Shown here piece after piece: positions 10,418-18,401 of a stretch of DNA of 64,000 nucleotides. Positions within the stretch are counted from its first letter, which is position 1, and each line of letters begins with the position of its first letter. The stretch is from Sporosarcina limicola (lineage in GTDB: Bacteria > Bacillota > Bacilli > Bacillales_A > Planococcaceae). The translations under genes were made by a program, and so were the position numbers. The stretch covers positions 75,307-139,306 of the forward strand of contig NZ_JADBEL010000002.1 of the NCBI RefSeq assembly GCF_014873855.1, in the 5' to 3' direction. Below the pieces are notes generated by a model. That model was not told where the DNA came from and did no database searches. It saw nothing but the letters and a program-made list of their open reading frames with translations.

Positions 10418-11575
10418 TTAAGTAATTGATTCTACCATAGCATACACCATTTTTCGAGTAAGCGAATCTGTTTCCAAAATCGTTTCGAGATCTGGTGTAG
10501 AAATCACCTGATGCCCATCCATTATACGTTCAATGATATCTTCGATTTGGATAAACGGTATGCGTCCATTCACGAATAAATCGACCGCCACTTCGTTTGC
10601 CGCATTCATGACAGTCGGCATTGTGCCACCCTCCCTGCCAGCAGCATACGCAAGTGCTAATGCCTTAAAACGATTGTAATCCATCTTGTCAAAATGCAAT
10701 TTGCCAATCTCCTCAAGTCTAAGCGGCTTCGCGTTTTGCATCGGAATTCGGTCTGGATACGTTAGTGCATATTGGATTGGCACGCGCATATCTGGAGAAC
10801 CAAGTTGAGCCATGACGCTAGTATCTTCAAATTCGACCATGGAGTGTATGATGCTTTCCTTGTGCAATAGACAATCAATTTTATCATACGGCATGCTGAA
10901 CAAATGATGTGCCTCAATCACTTCGAGTCCTTTATTCATCATCGTCGCTGAGTCAATCGTCAATTTATTGCCCATCGACCAGTTCGGATGTGCAAGGGCC
11001 TGCTCCACTGTGACATTTGAAAGTTCCTTCCGTGAAAGATCCCTGAAGCTTCCTCCTGACGCCGTTAATATGAGTCTAGAAATACGCTTAGGGTTTTCCC
11101 CGTTCAATGACTGGAAAAGCGCGGAATGCTCGCTGTCAACCGGCAGAAGCGGAACACCATATCTTTTAGCTTCCGCCATGACAATATCCCCTGCGGCCAC
11201 AAGCGTCTCCTTGTTGGCAAGTGCGATGGTAATGCCTGCTTTGATGGCTTCAAGCGTTGGCTTGAGTCCGACACTCCCCATGACCGCATTGACCAAAATA
11301 TCGGCATTTGAATGAGCCGCTACCTCAATGAGCCCTTCTTCACCGTAGACAAATTTGATGTTCGGAAATTCACCTTCCAGTCGATCAGCATCTTCACGCC
11401 TCATCACCGAAACTACCTTTGGGAAAAACATAACTGCAATTTCCCTTACCTTATCAATATTCTTGCCAGCTGAAAAAGATACGAGTTCAAATCTGTTCGG
11501 ATTCGATCCGATGATATCTAACGTCTGTATTCCAATGGAGCCGGTCGCCCCTAGAAGACTTATTTTCTTTTTCAT
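10418..11575 (-). CDS. dxr: 1-deoxy-D-xylulose 5-phosphate reductoisomerase
   Basis: Converts DXP to methylerythritol phosphate using NADPH, the committed step of MEP isoprenoid synthesis, which feeds UppS two genes upstream. The NADPH fold [14 protein letters not shown] lies at the N-terminus. The metal/substrate region [13 protein letters not shown], the [11 protein letters not shown] loop and [14 protein letters not shown] are family signatures. The longest frame would start at 11644 inside a palindrome. The ATG at 11575 (MKKKISLLG) follows an AAAGGGTG SD and gives 385 residues, matching the family. Confidence 0.97.
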   Translation of the reverse strand: MKKKISLLGATGSIGIQTLDIIGSNPNRFELVSFSAGKNIDKVREIAVMFFPKVVSVMRREDADRLEGEFPNIKFVYGEEGLIEVAAHSNADILVNAVMGSVGLKPTLEAIKAGITIALANKETLVAAGDIVMAEAKRYGVPLLPVDSEHSALFQSLNGENPKRISRLILTASGGSFRDLSRKELSNVTVEQALAHPNWSMGNKLTIDSATMMNKGLEVIEAHHLFSMPYDKIDCLLHKESIIHSMVEFEDTSVMAQLGSPDMRVPIQYALTYPDRIPMQNAKPLRLEEIGKLHFDKMDYNRFKALALAYAAGREGGTMPTVMNAANEVAVDLFVNGRIPFIQIEDIIERIMDGHQVISTPDLETILETDSLTRKMVYAMVESIT

Positions 11576-11600
11576 AACGACACCCTTTCCAATCAAATAC

Positions 11601-11672
11601 GCCTTGGCGGATTTGCGCCCGGATTTTGAATTGAGCTTACTCAATTCAAAATCCGGGGCATCCGCCAGAGGC
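11601..11672. repeat. 72-nt near-perfect palindrome in the dxr leader
   Basis: The arms pair in three blocks: 11601-11604 with 11669-11672, 11605-11612 with 11660-11667 (TGGCGGAT/ATCCGCCA), and a 17-bp block 11619-11635 with 11640-11656, closing on a 4-nt loop. Only a one-base bulge and a 6-versus-3-nt internal loop interrupt 29 paired positions. There is no coding signal. It lies between the putative dxr promoter and the dxr SD, so it would fold in the mRNA leader. No U tract follows the stem. Confidence 0.9.
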
Positions 11673-11681
11673 TTAACTTTA

Positions 11682-11717
11682 TTCAGCAGGGATTTGAAAC
11701 CTCGTTGAATTGTCTAC
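11682..11717 (+). repeat. Dispersed intergenic repeat, copy A
   Basis: A 36-bp stretch upstream of dxr matches 49213-49248 at 30 of 36 positions, with the exact shared block TGAATTGTCTAC at its end. It is flanked by inverted ends (ATTCAGCAG at 11681-11689 and CTGCTGAAT at 11759-11767), so the unit may be a small inverted-repeat-bounded element of about 87 bp. I cannot assign it to a named family. Confidence 0.6.
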
Positions 11718-11727
11718 ATACTTCTAA

Positions 11728-11737
11728 TTATATCATT
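11728..11737 (-). promoter_or_regulatory. Possible extended -10 promoter for dxr-rseP-proS
   Basis: The minus strand reads TGATATAAT, a perfect -10 hexamer with a TGn extension, in the cdsA-dxr intergenic region. No good -35 is visible at 16-18 nt. It lies within the repeat-bounded element and upstream of the large palindrome. Evidence is consensus only. Confidence 0.35.
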
Positions 11738-11771
11738 ACTTATTGAAGTGAATGACCTCTGCTGAATGAAG

Positions 11772-12566
11772 TTAACCTACAAAATGAAGGAAATGAAGCA
11801 GTGGTAATACAAAAAGAAGACTATCAAATCTATCCAATATTCCGCCATGTCCCGGTAGGAGCTTTCCTGAGTCCTTCACTTCATAATGCCTTTTAAGTGC
11901 CGATTCGACAAGGTCACCCAGTTGTCCAACAATAGAAGCAATAATTGTCACACTAATAAGTAATATGTATGTCGATGCAATTGGGATAAAGTATTGAAAT
12001 ACGCACGCAAAAACAATAGCGGAGATAATTCCACCCAAAAAACCTTCAATCGTCTTATTTGGTGATATTTCCGGCCAAAGCTTCCGCTTGCCGATTTTCC
12101 TCCCTATAAAATAAGCACCTGAATCTGTCGTCCAAATCACCATCAAGGCATACACGACATATTCAATTCCAGACATTCTCGTTTCGATCAAATAATAGAA
12201 GCCAATTCCGACATACAGTGCCGCCAAGACAGAAAATGCCGCGTGATCGAACGTATACCTATTTTTCACAATCACCGTATGGACCAATAAAATGAGAACA
12301 AATGCAAACGCCATTTCGATTTTAGTATAGCCTAGTATGTCATAAATGTGGTTTCCCCAATCTATCGGCATAAGAAGCACAACGAGTACAGCCCAGGTGA
12401 TGACGCCTTCGATAGAGAATAGGCGGATCTCTTTCATCCGCAACAATTCATATAATCCAACCGTAGCAATTGCATAAATCCCTATCGTGAAAGGTATACC
12501 TCCGGTAATAACTAATGGGATGAAAAATGCAAACGCAACGATAGCGGTGATTATTCTTTGTTTCAT
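11772..12566 (-). CDS. cdsA: Phosphatidate cytidylyltransferase (CDP-diglyceride synthase)
   Basis: Makes CDP-diacylglycerol from phosphatidic acid and CTP, the branch point to phosphatidylglycerol and related lipids. It is a polytopic membrane protein of 264 residues with about eight hydrophobic segments. The signature lies in the C-terminal third: DSGAYFIGRKIGKRKLWPEISPNKTIEG and then GQLGDLVESALKRHYEVKDSGKLLPGHGGILDRFDS, which carries conserved acidic residues. It overlaps uppS by 4 nt (ATGA). Confidence 0.96.
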   Translation of the reverse strand: MKQRIITAIVAFAFFIPLVITGGIPFTIGIYAIATVGLYELLRMKEIRLFSIEGVITWAVLVVLLMPIDWGNHIYDILGYTKIEMAFAFVLILLVHTVIVKNRYTFDHAAFSVLAALYVGIGFYYLIETRMSGIEYVVYALMVIWTTDSGAYFIGRKIGKRKLWPEISPNKTIEGFLGGIISAIVFACVFQYFIPIASTYILLISVTIIASIVGQLGDLVESALKRHYEVKDSGKLLPGHGGILDRFDSLLFVLPLLHFLHFVG

Positions 12567-13357
12567 GCCTTCCCTTCCCCTTCTATACTTCCAAAACGTC
12601 TATTGCGCAATTGGAATTCTTCGATTGCATTCAACATGCATTTTTCATCAAAATCAGGCCATAACACATCTGTGAATGAGAACTCTGAATATGCAAGTTG
12701 CCACAGCATAAAATTCGAGAGTCTTACTTCGCCGCTTGTACGAATAAGCAAATCGGGATCTGTTAAATGTGCGGTCATTAGATGAGATTCGATGAGTGAT
12801 TCATTGATATCGTCTGATTTGATTGACTGATCCGCAATCAGCGTTGCAATTTCCTTTACAGCTTCGACGAGTTCAAGCCTACTACCATAATTCATGGCAA
12901 AATTTAACGTCAAACCGTTATTTCCTTTTGTTTCTTCCATTGCTTTTAAAATCGAATTCTTCGTATGATTCGGCAGTTCATCAAAATTCCCAATCATTTC
13001 AACTTTCACATTTTGCTCGATTAGTTCAGGGAGATATGTAGTTAGAAACTCGCCAGGAAGTTTCATTAGAAAATCTATTTCCAATTTGGGACGTTTCCAA
13101 TTTTCTGTGGAAAAAGCGTAAAGTGTAAGCACTTTTATGCCGAGTTCGTTTGCGATTCGAGTTATTTTACGGACCGTTTTCATCCCTTCATGATGACCTG
13201 CGATTCTTGGTAAGCTACGCTGTTTCGCCCATCTTCCATTGCCATCCATAATAATCGCTACATGAGCAGGAATGTCTCTGCATTTCACATTAGCAATCCG
13301 TTCGATTAATGAACCGCTCGACACCCTAGTTTTTTTCCGAAAGAGTTTTTCCAGCAT
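12563..13357 (-). CDS. uppS: Undecaprenyl diphosphate synthase (cis-prenyltransferase)
   Basis: Extends farnesyl diphosphate with eight isopentenyl units to C55 undecaprenyl diphosphate, the carrier for peptidoglycan and teichoic acid precursors. It has 264 residues. Motifs are HVAIIMDGNGRWAKQRSLPRIAGHHEG (catalytic Asp and diphosphate-binding residues, from about 32), TLYAFSTENWKRP, and the C-terminal DPDLLIRTSGEVRLSNFMLWQLAYSEF. It heads a uppS-cdsA pair and follows the frr terminator. No convincing promoter was assigned in the 144-nt gap. Confidence 0.97.
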   Translation of the reverse strand: MLEKLFRKKTRVSSGSLIERIANVKCRDIPAHVAIIMDGNGRWAKQRSLPRIAGHHEGMKTVRKITRIANELGIKVLTLYAFSTENWKRPKLEIDFLMKLPGEFLTTYLPELIEQNVKVEMIGNFDELPNHTKNSILKAMEETKGNNGLTLNFAMNYGSRLELVEAVKEIATLIADQSIKSDDINESLIESHLMTAHLTDPDLLIRTSGEVRLSNFMLWQLAYSEFSFTDVLWPDFDEKCMLNAIEEFQLRNRRFGSIEGEGKA

Positions 13358-13456
13358 ATCGTTTCCTCCACTCGGCTACTTTTCATAGCAAGTACATACT
13401 CTATCGTACCAAATTTAACGTCAAATTACAGTTGATAATGAAAAACAAATGAAAAA

Positions 13457-13478
13457 GACGTCCTGAAATTAGGACGCC
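13457..13478 (-). terminator. Intrinsic terminator after frr
   Basis: On the minus strand GGCGTCCT and AGGACGTC form an 8-bp stem (one G-U pair) around AATTTC, followed by TTTTTC. It lies about 25 nt after the frr stop and ends the rpsB-tsf-pyrH-frr group. Confidence 0.8.
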
Positions 13479-13501
13479 CCGGAGTATAGAAAGTTCTTCT
13501 A

Positions 13502-14059
13502 TCAGATATCCATGATTTCATTTTCTTTATCTTTTGCAATTTCATCAATTCTTACGATTTGAGTATCAGTTAACTTCTGGATTTCCTCACCATTACGATG
13601 TAATTCATCTTCCGTAATGTCACTACTTTTTTCGAGTTTCTTGAAATCCTCATTTGCATCGCGACGAACATTACGGATTATAATTTTTGCGTCTTCCGCT
13701 TCTTTTTTCACAAGTTTGACGAGATCTTTACGTCGTTCTTCCGTCAATATAGGAATCGCTAGACGAATAACAGACCCATCGTTTGATGGTGTAATTCCTA
13801 TATCTGATTTCATGATTGCCTTTTCAATATCCCCTAGCGTTGTCTTATCATACGGTTGAATGACGAGAAGACGCGCCTCGGGAACAGAAATTCCAGCCAT
13901 CTGACTGAGTGGTGTAGGTGCTCCGTAATAATCGACAGCTATTCTGTCTAATAAGGAAGCATTTGCGCGTCCAGCTCGAATTGATGCAAGTTCCCTCGTA
14001 TACGAACTAATCGCTTTGTCCATCCTGTCTTTCGCTTGATTTAATACTGTTTGTGGCAT
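13502..14059 (-). CDS. frr: Ribosome recycling factor
   Basis: Works with EF-G to split post-termination ribosomes. It is 185 residues, the usual length. The two-domain tRNA-mimic fold is recognisable from [43 protein letters not shown], and the basic helix region [26 protein letters not shown]. The start overlaps the pyrH stop by one base (TAATG), with an AGGAGG SD inside pyrH, which indicates translational coupling. Confidence 0.98.
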   Translation of the reverse strand: MPQTVLNQAKDRMDKAISSYTRELASIRAGRANASLLDRIAVDYYGAPTPLSQMAGISVPEARLLVIQPYDKTTLGDIEKAIMKSDIGITPSNDGSVIRLAIPILTEERRKDLVKLVKKEAEDAKIIIRNVRRDANEDFKKLEKSSDITEDELHRNGEEIQKLTDTQIVRIDEIAKDKENEIMDI

Positions 14060-14784
14060 TAAATATTCCTCCTGACAACCGTACCGATTGGCTCACCAAG
14101 TACAGCTCTTTTTATATTTCCGTGCTCCATAATCGAGAATACTACGAGTGGGATATCATTGTCCATACATAGAGTAGAAGCTGTAGAATCCATAACTTCA
14201 AGACCTTGACTAATGACTTCTAAATAGGATAGTTCTGTGTACTTAACCGCATCCGCATTTTTCATCGGGTCCGCGGAGTATACGCCGTCCACATTATTTT
14301 TACCCATAAGGATGACATCTGCTTCGATTTCCGCCGCACGTAGAGCCGCTGTCGTATCTGTCGAAAAATAAGGGTTTCCAGTTCCTGCTGCAAAAATGAC
14401 GACCCTTTTCTTCTCAAGATGACGAATCGCTTTGCGACGTATGTAAGGTTCTGCAACTTGCCTCATTTCGATAGAAGAAGAGACACGGGTTTCAACACCA
14501 ATTTTTTCTAGGGAATCCTGTAACGCAAGGGAATTCATGACTGTTGCCAGCATGCCCATATAATCCGCAGTCGCACGATCCATTCCCATTTCGCTTCCGA
14601 TTTTGCCACGCCAAATATTTCCGCCCCCAACAACGACGGCCACTTCGACATCAAGTTCAACAACTTCTTTCACTTGTTCAGCAACGGTTTTGATAATCTC
14701 AGGTGATAATCCGAACCCTTTTTCTCCAGCAAGTGCTTCACCGCTTAATTTCAAGACGATTCTTTTGTATTTTGCGACGCTCAT
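14059..14784 (-). CDS. pyrH: UMP kinase
   Basis: Phosphorylates UMP to UDP for pyrimidine nucleotide synthesis. It belongs to the amino acid kinase fold: [19 protein letters not shown] at the N-terminus, [11 protein letters not shown], the [21 protein letters not shown] segment, and [20 protein letters not shown]. The longest frame starts at 14844. The ATG at 14784 with a GGAGGG SD about 6 nt upstream gives MSVAKYKRI and 241 residues, the family norm. A terminator hairpin lies between it and tsf. Confidence 0.97.
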   Translation of the reverse strand: MSVAKYKRIVLKLSGEALAGEKGFGLSPEIIKTVAEQVKEVVELDVEVAVVVGGGNIWRGKIGSEMGMDRATADYMGMLATVMNSLALQDSLEKIGVETRVSSSIEMRQVAEPYIRRKAIRHLEKKRVVIFAAGTGNPYFSTDTTAALRAAEIEADVILMGKNNVDGVYSADPMKNADAVKYTELSYLEVISQGLEVMDSTASTLCMDNDIPLVVFSIMEHGNIKRAVLGEPIGTVVRRNI

Positions 14785-14820
14785 TTGAACCCTCCATCTA
14801 TTCGGTTTTCTCGAAAAAGA

Positions 14821-14842
14821 GGGAACACACGCATGTGTTCCC
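14821..14842 (-). terminator. Hairpin terminator between tsf and pyrH
   Basis: GGGAACACA and TGTGTTCCC form a perfect 9-bp stem with a 4-nt loop, followed on the minus strand by TCTTTTTC. It starts about 20 nt after the tsf stop. It would reduce, but need not abolish, readthrough into pyrH-frr. Confidence 0.75.
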
Positions 14843-14862
14843 ACTCATCATTTTATTATGGA

Positions 14863-15747
14863 TTAGTTTCCTTTTACTTGGTTCATTACTTCGTCCGCAA
14901 AGTTCTCTTCGCGTTTTTCGATTCCTTCGCCTACTGAATAACGGATAAATTCCGTCAATGTACCGCCAGTAGATTTAACGAAGTCTCTTACCTTTTGATC
15001 GGAGTTTTTAACGAATGCCTGATCAAGTACACAGATTTCCTCGAAGTATTTACCGATACGACCTTCAACCATTTTCGCTACAATATTTTCAGGTTTTCCT
15101 TCGTTAAGTGCTTGCTCTGTAAGAATTTTACGTTCACGATCCACTTCTTCTTCAGAAACTTGGTCGCGTGATACATATTTCGGGTTCAAAGCTGCAATAT
15201 GCATTGCAACATCTTTCGCCGCTTCCGCATCCGTAGATCCTTCAAGAATTGCAAGAACACTAATGCGTCCACCCATATGAAGGTATGGTCCAAATGCGTC
15301 GTTAGCAGTTTTTGTGCGGATTTCAAAGCGACGAAGAGTAAGCTTTTCGCCGATTTTCGCTACAGCGTTTGAAATATGATCAGCTACAGATAGACCGTTT
15401 GACATTTTAGATTCAACCGCTTCTTCAACTGTTGCTGGTTTTGTAGCAAGAAGATGTTCAGCAAGTTCTTTTACAAGTGTTTGGAATCCTTCGTTTTTCG
15501 CAACAAAGTCTGTTTCCGCGTTCACTTCAAGAATGATTGCTTCGTTTCCGTCCACATGAATGGAAGTTATACCTTCCGCTGCAATGCGATCCGCTTTTTT
15601 AGCTGCGCTTGAAAGTCCTTTTTCACGTAAGAAGTCGATTGCCGCTTCCATATCTCCGTTAACTTCAATTAGTGCTTTTTTGCAGTCCATCATACCTGCG
15701 CCTGTTTTTCCGCGCAATTCTTTTACCATTTGTGCTGTAATAGTCAT
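14863..15747 (-). CDS. tsf: Elongation factor Ts
   Basis: Nucleotide exchange factor for EF-Tu. The N-terminal UBA-like domain contains [22 protein letters not shown]; the core EF-Tu-contact motif is [14 protein letters not shown] (about 75-90), with two dimerisation-type subdomains after it. The longest frame starts at 15810, but an AGGAGG SD 9 nt from the ATG at 15747 (MTITAQMV) sets 294 residues, as in other Bacilli. It is preceded by a strong terminator-like hairpin after rpsB. Confidence 0.97.
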   Translation of the reverse strand: MTITAQMVKELRGKTGAGMMDCKKALIEVNGDMEAAIDFLREKGLSSAAKKADRIAAEGITSIHVDGNEAIILEVNAETDFVAKNEGFQTLVKELAEHLLATKPATVEEAVESKMSNGLSVADHISNAVAKIGEKLTLRRFEIRTKTANDAFGPYLHMGGRISVLAILEGSTDAEAAKDVAMHIAALNPKYVSRDQVSEEEVDRERKILTEQALNEGKPENIVAKMVEGRIGKYFEEICVLDQAFVKNSDQKVRDFVKSTGGTLTEFIRYSVGEGIEKREENFADEVMNQVKGN

Positions 15748-15789
15748 TTTTTTATTCCTCCTATTTACGTCATCTTTTCCTTTAAAAAA

Positions 15790-15818
15790 GACGATAAGGG
15801 TGTTAGCCACTTATCGTC
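15790..15818 (-). terminator. Strong hairpin plus U tract between rpsB and tsf
   Basis: GACGATAAG and CTTATCGTC pair perfectly over 9 bp with an 11-nt loop. On the minus strand the stem is followed by TTTTTTAAAG. It looks like a full intrinsic terminator 16 nt past the rpsB stop, so tsf needs readthrough or its own promoter, which I did not find in the 86-nt gap. Confidence 0.8.
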
Positions 15819-15833
15819 CCATCATTTACTGGA

Positions 15834-16556
15834 TTACTCTGCAGCTACTGCTTCTTCAGTCATTTCTTCGTCTTCACCCTGTCTAGATTCCATCAATGCG
15901 TCAGCCATTTTGCTTGTCAATAGGCGTACTGCACGGATTGCATCATCGTTTGCAGGTATAATATAGTCAATTTCATCTGGATCACAGTTTGTGTCGACGA
16001 TTCCAACAAGTGGAATTTTCAATTTAATTGCTTCTGCTACTGCGATACGTTCTTTGCGTGGGTCAACAACAAACATAACGTCAGGTAGAGCTTTCATATC
16101 ACGGATACCGCCAAGGAATTTAAGTAGGCGTTCGTGTTCTTTTTTAAGTTTACCGACTTCTTTTTTAGGAAGTACTTCGAAAGTACCGTCTTCTTCCATG
16201 CGCTCGATTTGTTTCATACGAGATACGCTTTTTTGAATTGTACCGAAGTTTGTAAGTGTTCCACCGAGCCAACGTTGGTTAATGTAATACATTCCAGCGC
16301 GTTCAGCTTCTTCTTTAATAGCATCCTGTGCTTGTTTTTTAGTACCGACGAATAGAACTTTCCCACCATCAGCACCAACTTGGCGCATGAATGCATATGC
16401 TTCTTCAAGCTTCTTCACCGTTTTTTGAAGATCGATGATGTAGATTCCGTTACGTTCCACGAAGATGAATTTTTTCATTTTCGGGTTCCAACGGCGTGTC
16501 TGGTGACCGAAGTGTACTCCTGCTTCAAGCAATTGTTTCATTGAGATTACTGACAT
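15834..16556 (-). CDS. rpsB: 30S ribosomal protein S2
   Basis: 240 residues with the S2 signatures [22 protein letters not shown] at the N-terminus and [32 protein letters not shown] near the C-terminus. The central coiled-coil region is [36 protein letters not shown]. The C-terminal tail is acidic. The start has a GGAGGAA SD. It is preceded by a promoter and a structured 100-nt leader and followed by a strong terminator. Confidence 0.98.
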   Translation of the reverse strand: MSVISMKQLLEAGVHFGHQTRRWNPKMKKFIFVERNGIYIIDLQKTVKKLEEAYAFMRQVGADGGKVLFVGTKKQAQDAIKEEAERAGMYYINQRWLGGTLTNFGTIQKSVSRMKQIERMEEDGTFEVLPKKEVGKLKKEHERLLKFLGGIRDMKALPDVMFVVDPRKERIAVAEAIKLKIPLVGIVDTNCDPDEIDYIIPANDDAIRAVRLLTSKMADALMESRQGEDEEMTEEAVAAE

Positions 16557-16600
16557 TTACTATTCCTCCTGTTTGGTTAGATTCCTCCGTGCGCTTCATC

Positions 16601-16633
16601 CGATAGAGCGACCTTTCGGCACCTTCTCTATCG
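16601..16633 (-). promoter_or_regulatory. Structured rpsB leader hairpin (candidate S2 autoregulatory element)
   Basis: On the minus strand CGATAGAG and CTCTATCG form an 8-bp stem enclosing a small CC-GAAA-GG tetraloop hairpin, about 45-75 nt upstream of the rpsB ATG and within the predicted transcript. Leaders of this kind often bind the encoded ribosomal protein. The S2 role here is inference. Confidence 0.5.
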
Positions 16634-16664
16634 TCCGTACACGTGTGTAGTAATACCACTTGCT

Positions 16665-16693
16665 AATATAACATAGTCGCTTTTATTTCGCAA
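16665..16693 (-). promoter_or_regulatory. SigA-type promoter for rpsB
   Basis: On the minus strand TTGCGA (16688-16693) and TATATT (16665-16670) are separated by exactly 17 nt, just after the last gene of the fla/che operon. The predicted start near 16658 gives a leader of about 100 nt. Confidence 0.6.
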
Positions 16694-16699
16694 CCTGAT

Positions 16700-17215
16700 T
16701 CATCTAAATTTCAGAATCAGCTCCACCTCTGTGCGTCCCTTGCCCAATTTCTGTGCAATTTCCTCGATGGATTGACCAGCATCATGCATTTCATAGGCAA
16801 GTATCCTATCATCACTTGTAGCCGTTACTTCAGGTTCTTTACGTTTAGGAACTGAAGTCGTTGTGACTGCATTGTAGGATTTAAGGGCCTGATTGATAGG
16901 TATTCTTGATGTGTTAACGCCTATAAGAAAAGGTGTATCTTCCGAGGAAACCGTAGTTTCTCGTCTTTCTTGTACACTTTCTTTATTTGTTCGGGCCAAT
17001 TCCTTGTCCCGGACAGAGAGTTTGACAATCAATCTTTCATTCTCGTCTTTCAGTTCAGATAAATATGCTCCAATCGAGTTGTCCATTTCAGCCATCAGTT
17101 TCCGCTGTTTCTTTTCAAGATCGTCAAACTTCGATATTTTAGTATAAAGTAAAGCTAGAAAATAAAAACTAGCGATTTGCATGATGAATAAAAATAAAAG
17201 AGCTATTGGTATCAT
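16700..17215 (-). CDS. swrB: SwrB-like membrane protein of the fla/che operon
   Basis: A 171-residue protein with an N-terminal membrane helix (residues about 3-25), a charged coiled-coil stretch (about 30-80), a low-complexity linker and a C-terminal helix-turn-helix-like motif (LAYEMHDAGQSIEEIAQKLGKGRTEVELIL). That layout and its position at the end of fla/che after sigD match B. subtilis SwrB, which promotes basal body maturation at the FliF/FliG and export-gate stage. Sequence identity outside the two ends is not evident by eye, so the symbol rests on layout and synteny. It lies 5 nt after the small coiled-coil gene. Confidence 0.75.
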   Translation of the reverse strand: MIPIALLFLFIMQIASFYFLALLYTKISKFDDLEKKQRKLMAEMDNSIGAYLSELKDENERLIVKLSVRDKELARTNKESVQERRETTVSSEDTPFLIGVNTSRIPINQALKSYNAVTTTSVPKRKEPEVTATSDDRILAYEMHDAGQSIEEIAQKLGKGRTEVELILKFR

Positions 17216-17220
17216 CTTTC

Positions 17221-17520
17221 TTACCCTGTAAAGTCGACGAATGAACCTTTGTAGGGGTGCACCGTCTTCTTTTCCTCTTCTTTTTCTCGCCGTTCCCGTT
17301 CTTCCGACTGTTGTTCTTCATGTTTTTTCCTGTCTGCGTCCATCTCCGCATACTTTTCCGATTCCAAAACGGTTTCCCTATTTTTCAATGTTTGACGATC
17401 TGTTAAGGTGTTGGCATGGTCCTGGTTTAATTGTGACTGCTGCTGCTTTTGTTCAGCAATCTTTCCTGCTTCAAACGTCTTCGGTATGGCAATTTGCAGC
17501 TCAATCCCTTTTAGACTCAT
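17221..17520 (-). CDS. Small coiled-coil protein between sigD and swrB, function unknown
   Basis: 99 residues. The first 15 (MSLKGIELQIAIPKT) look folded or conserved; residues about 18-85 are Gln/Glu/Lys/Arg-rich with a strong coiled-coil character (SEERERREKEEEKK); the last 12 (HPYKGSFVDFTG) are again distinctive. No signal peptide or membrane helix is seen. The start overlaps the sigD stop by 4 nt (ATGA), so it is translationally coupled to the flagellar sigma factor. I do not recognise a named family. B. subtilis has sigD directly followed by swrB. Confidence 0.75.
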   Translation of the reverse strand: MSLKGIELQIAIPKTFEAGKIAEQKQQQSQLNQDHANTLTDRQTLKNRETVLESEKYAEMDADRKKHEEQQSEERERREKEEEKKTVHPYKGSFVDFTG

Positions 17521-18332
17521 AATAACCCTCCATCTACTATTTCAGGCGCTAATTGTGTTCGCAGTTTGAATAATGCCTTTGAGTGGATCTGAGAAATGCG
17601 TGAAGTAGATAAATTCATGATTTCACCGATTTCCGTCAGTGTCATTTCCTCAGTATAAAATAGATTGAGAACAAGTTGTTCATTCTTGTTCAGTTCCTTG
17701 ATTTTATTCACTAAATCACCAATCAGTTCATTCATCATCATTTCGTGTTCAGGTGTTTTAGAATCCTGATCCCGGATGACAAATGATTGTTGTCCCTCAT
17801 CGTCATCGTCATTAATTTTCTCATTTATAGATAGAACACTGGAAAAATAATGTTCATGTACAGTCTGATACACTTCGTCAACACTTATCCCTATATGATC
17901 AGCAATTTCTTCAGGTGTCGCATGACGTTGTAATTGCTGTTCAAGCTTCGTGATGACTTCCTCAAGTTTTTTCGACTTCTCCCTTGACGAACGGGGAAGC
18001 CGATCCTCTTTTCGTAATCCATCGATTATACTCCCTCGAATTCGAAAAGAAGCGTATGTATCAAATTTCAAATCCCGGCTCTTATCAAATTTGGTCAATG
18101 CATCGAAAAGACCTTGATATCCAAGACTCATGATATCATCCCTCGAAACATGCCTTGGTAGTCCCTGACTTATCCGTTGGACATGGTACGTGACAAGCGG
18201 TGTATACTTCTCGACAAGTATATCCCCGGCATCAGGGTCTCGATTGTTTATCCACAGGTCCCAACATGCATCTTCTTCAGTTACTTCCCATTTGGACATC
18301 GAATTCCCCACTTTCAATGATGATTTCGCCAT
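17517..18332 (-). CDS. sigD: RNA polymerase sigma factor SigD (FliA/WhiG family)
   Basis: The flagellar sigma factor for late motility genes (flagellin, motors, autolysins). Region 2 is visible as VEKYTPLVTYHVQRIS, DDIMSLGYQGLFDALTKFD and LKFDTYASFRIRGSIIDGLRKEDRLPRS; region 3 follows, and region 4 has LNLFYTEEMTLTEIGEIMNLSTSRISQIHSKALFKLR. It is 271 residues from 18332, longer than the roughly 254 of B. subtilis. A second in-frame ATG at 18299 has its own GTGGGG SD and would give 260 residues. No anti-sigma FlgM lies in this window. It is coupled to the next gene by ATGA. Confidence 0.96.
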   Translation of the reverse strand: MAKSSLKVGNSMSKWEVTEEDACWDLWINNRDPDAGDILVEKYTPLVTYHVQRISQGLPRHVSRDDIMSLGYQGLFDALTKFDKSRDLKFDTYASFRIRGSIIDGLRKEDRLPRSSREKSKKLEEVITKLEQQLQRHATPEEIADHIGISVDEVYQTVHEHYFSSVLSINEKINDDDDEGQQSFVIRDQDSKTPEHEMMMNELIGDLVNKIKELNKNEQLVLNLFYTEEMTLTEIGEIMNLSTSRISQIHSKALFKLRTQLAPEIVDGGLL

Positions 18333-18347
18333 AGTTAATTAACTCCT

Positions 18348-18356
18348 ATTATACCA
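18348..18356 (-). promoter_or_regulatory. Possible extended -10 element upstream of sigD
   Basis: The minus strand reads TGGTATAAT, a perfect -10 hexamer with TGn, 16 nt before the upstream sigD start. No clear -35 is seen. Transcripts from it would begin within or past the SD of the 18332 start, which favours the internal start at 18299 for such transcripts. Weak evidence. Confidence 0.3.
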
Positions 18357-18371
18357 AATAAATGCGAAGAA

Positions 18372-18396
18372 AGGCGCCTGAACTAATCAGACACCT
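18372..18396 (-). terminator. Hairpin between cheD and sigD, possible partial terminator
   Basis: As minus-strand RNA, AGGUGUCUGA pairs with UCAGGCGCCU over 10 bp, two of them G-U, followed by a weak UUUCUUCG. On the plus strand the same positions would be mismatches, so the structure is specific to the transcribed strand. It could lower sigD expression relative to upstream genes. Confidence 0.5.
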
Positions 18397-18401
18397 CCTT
18401 T

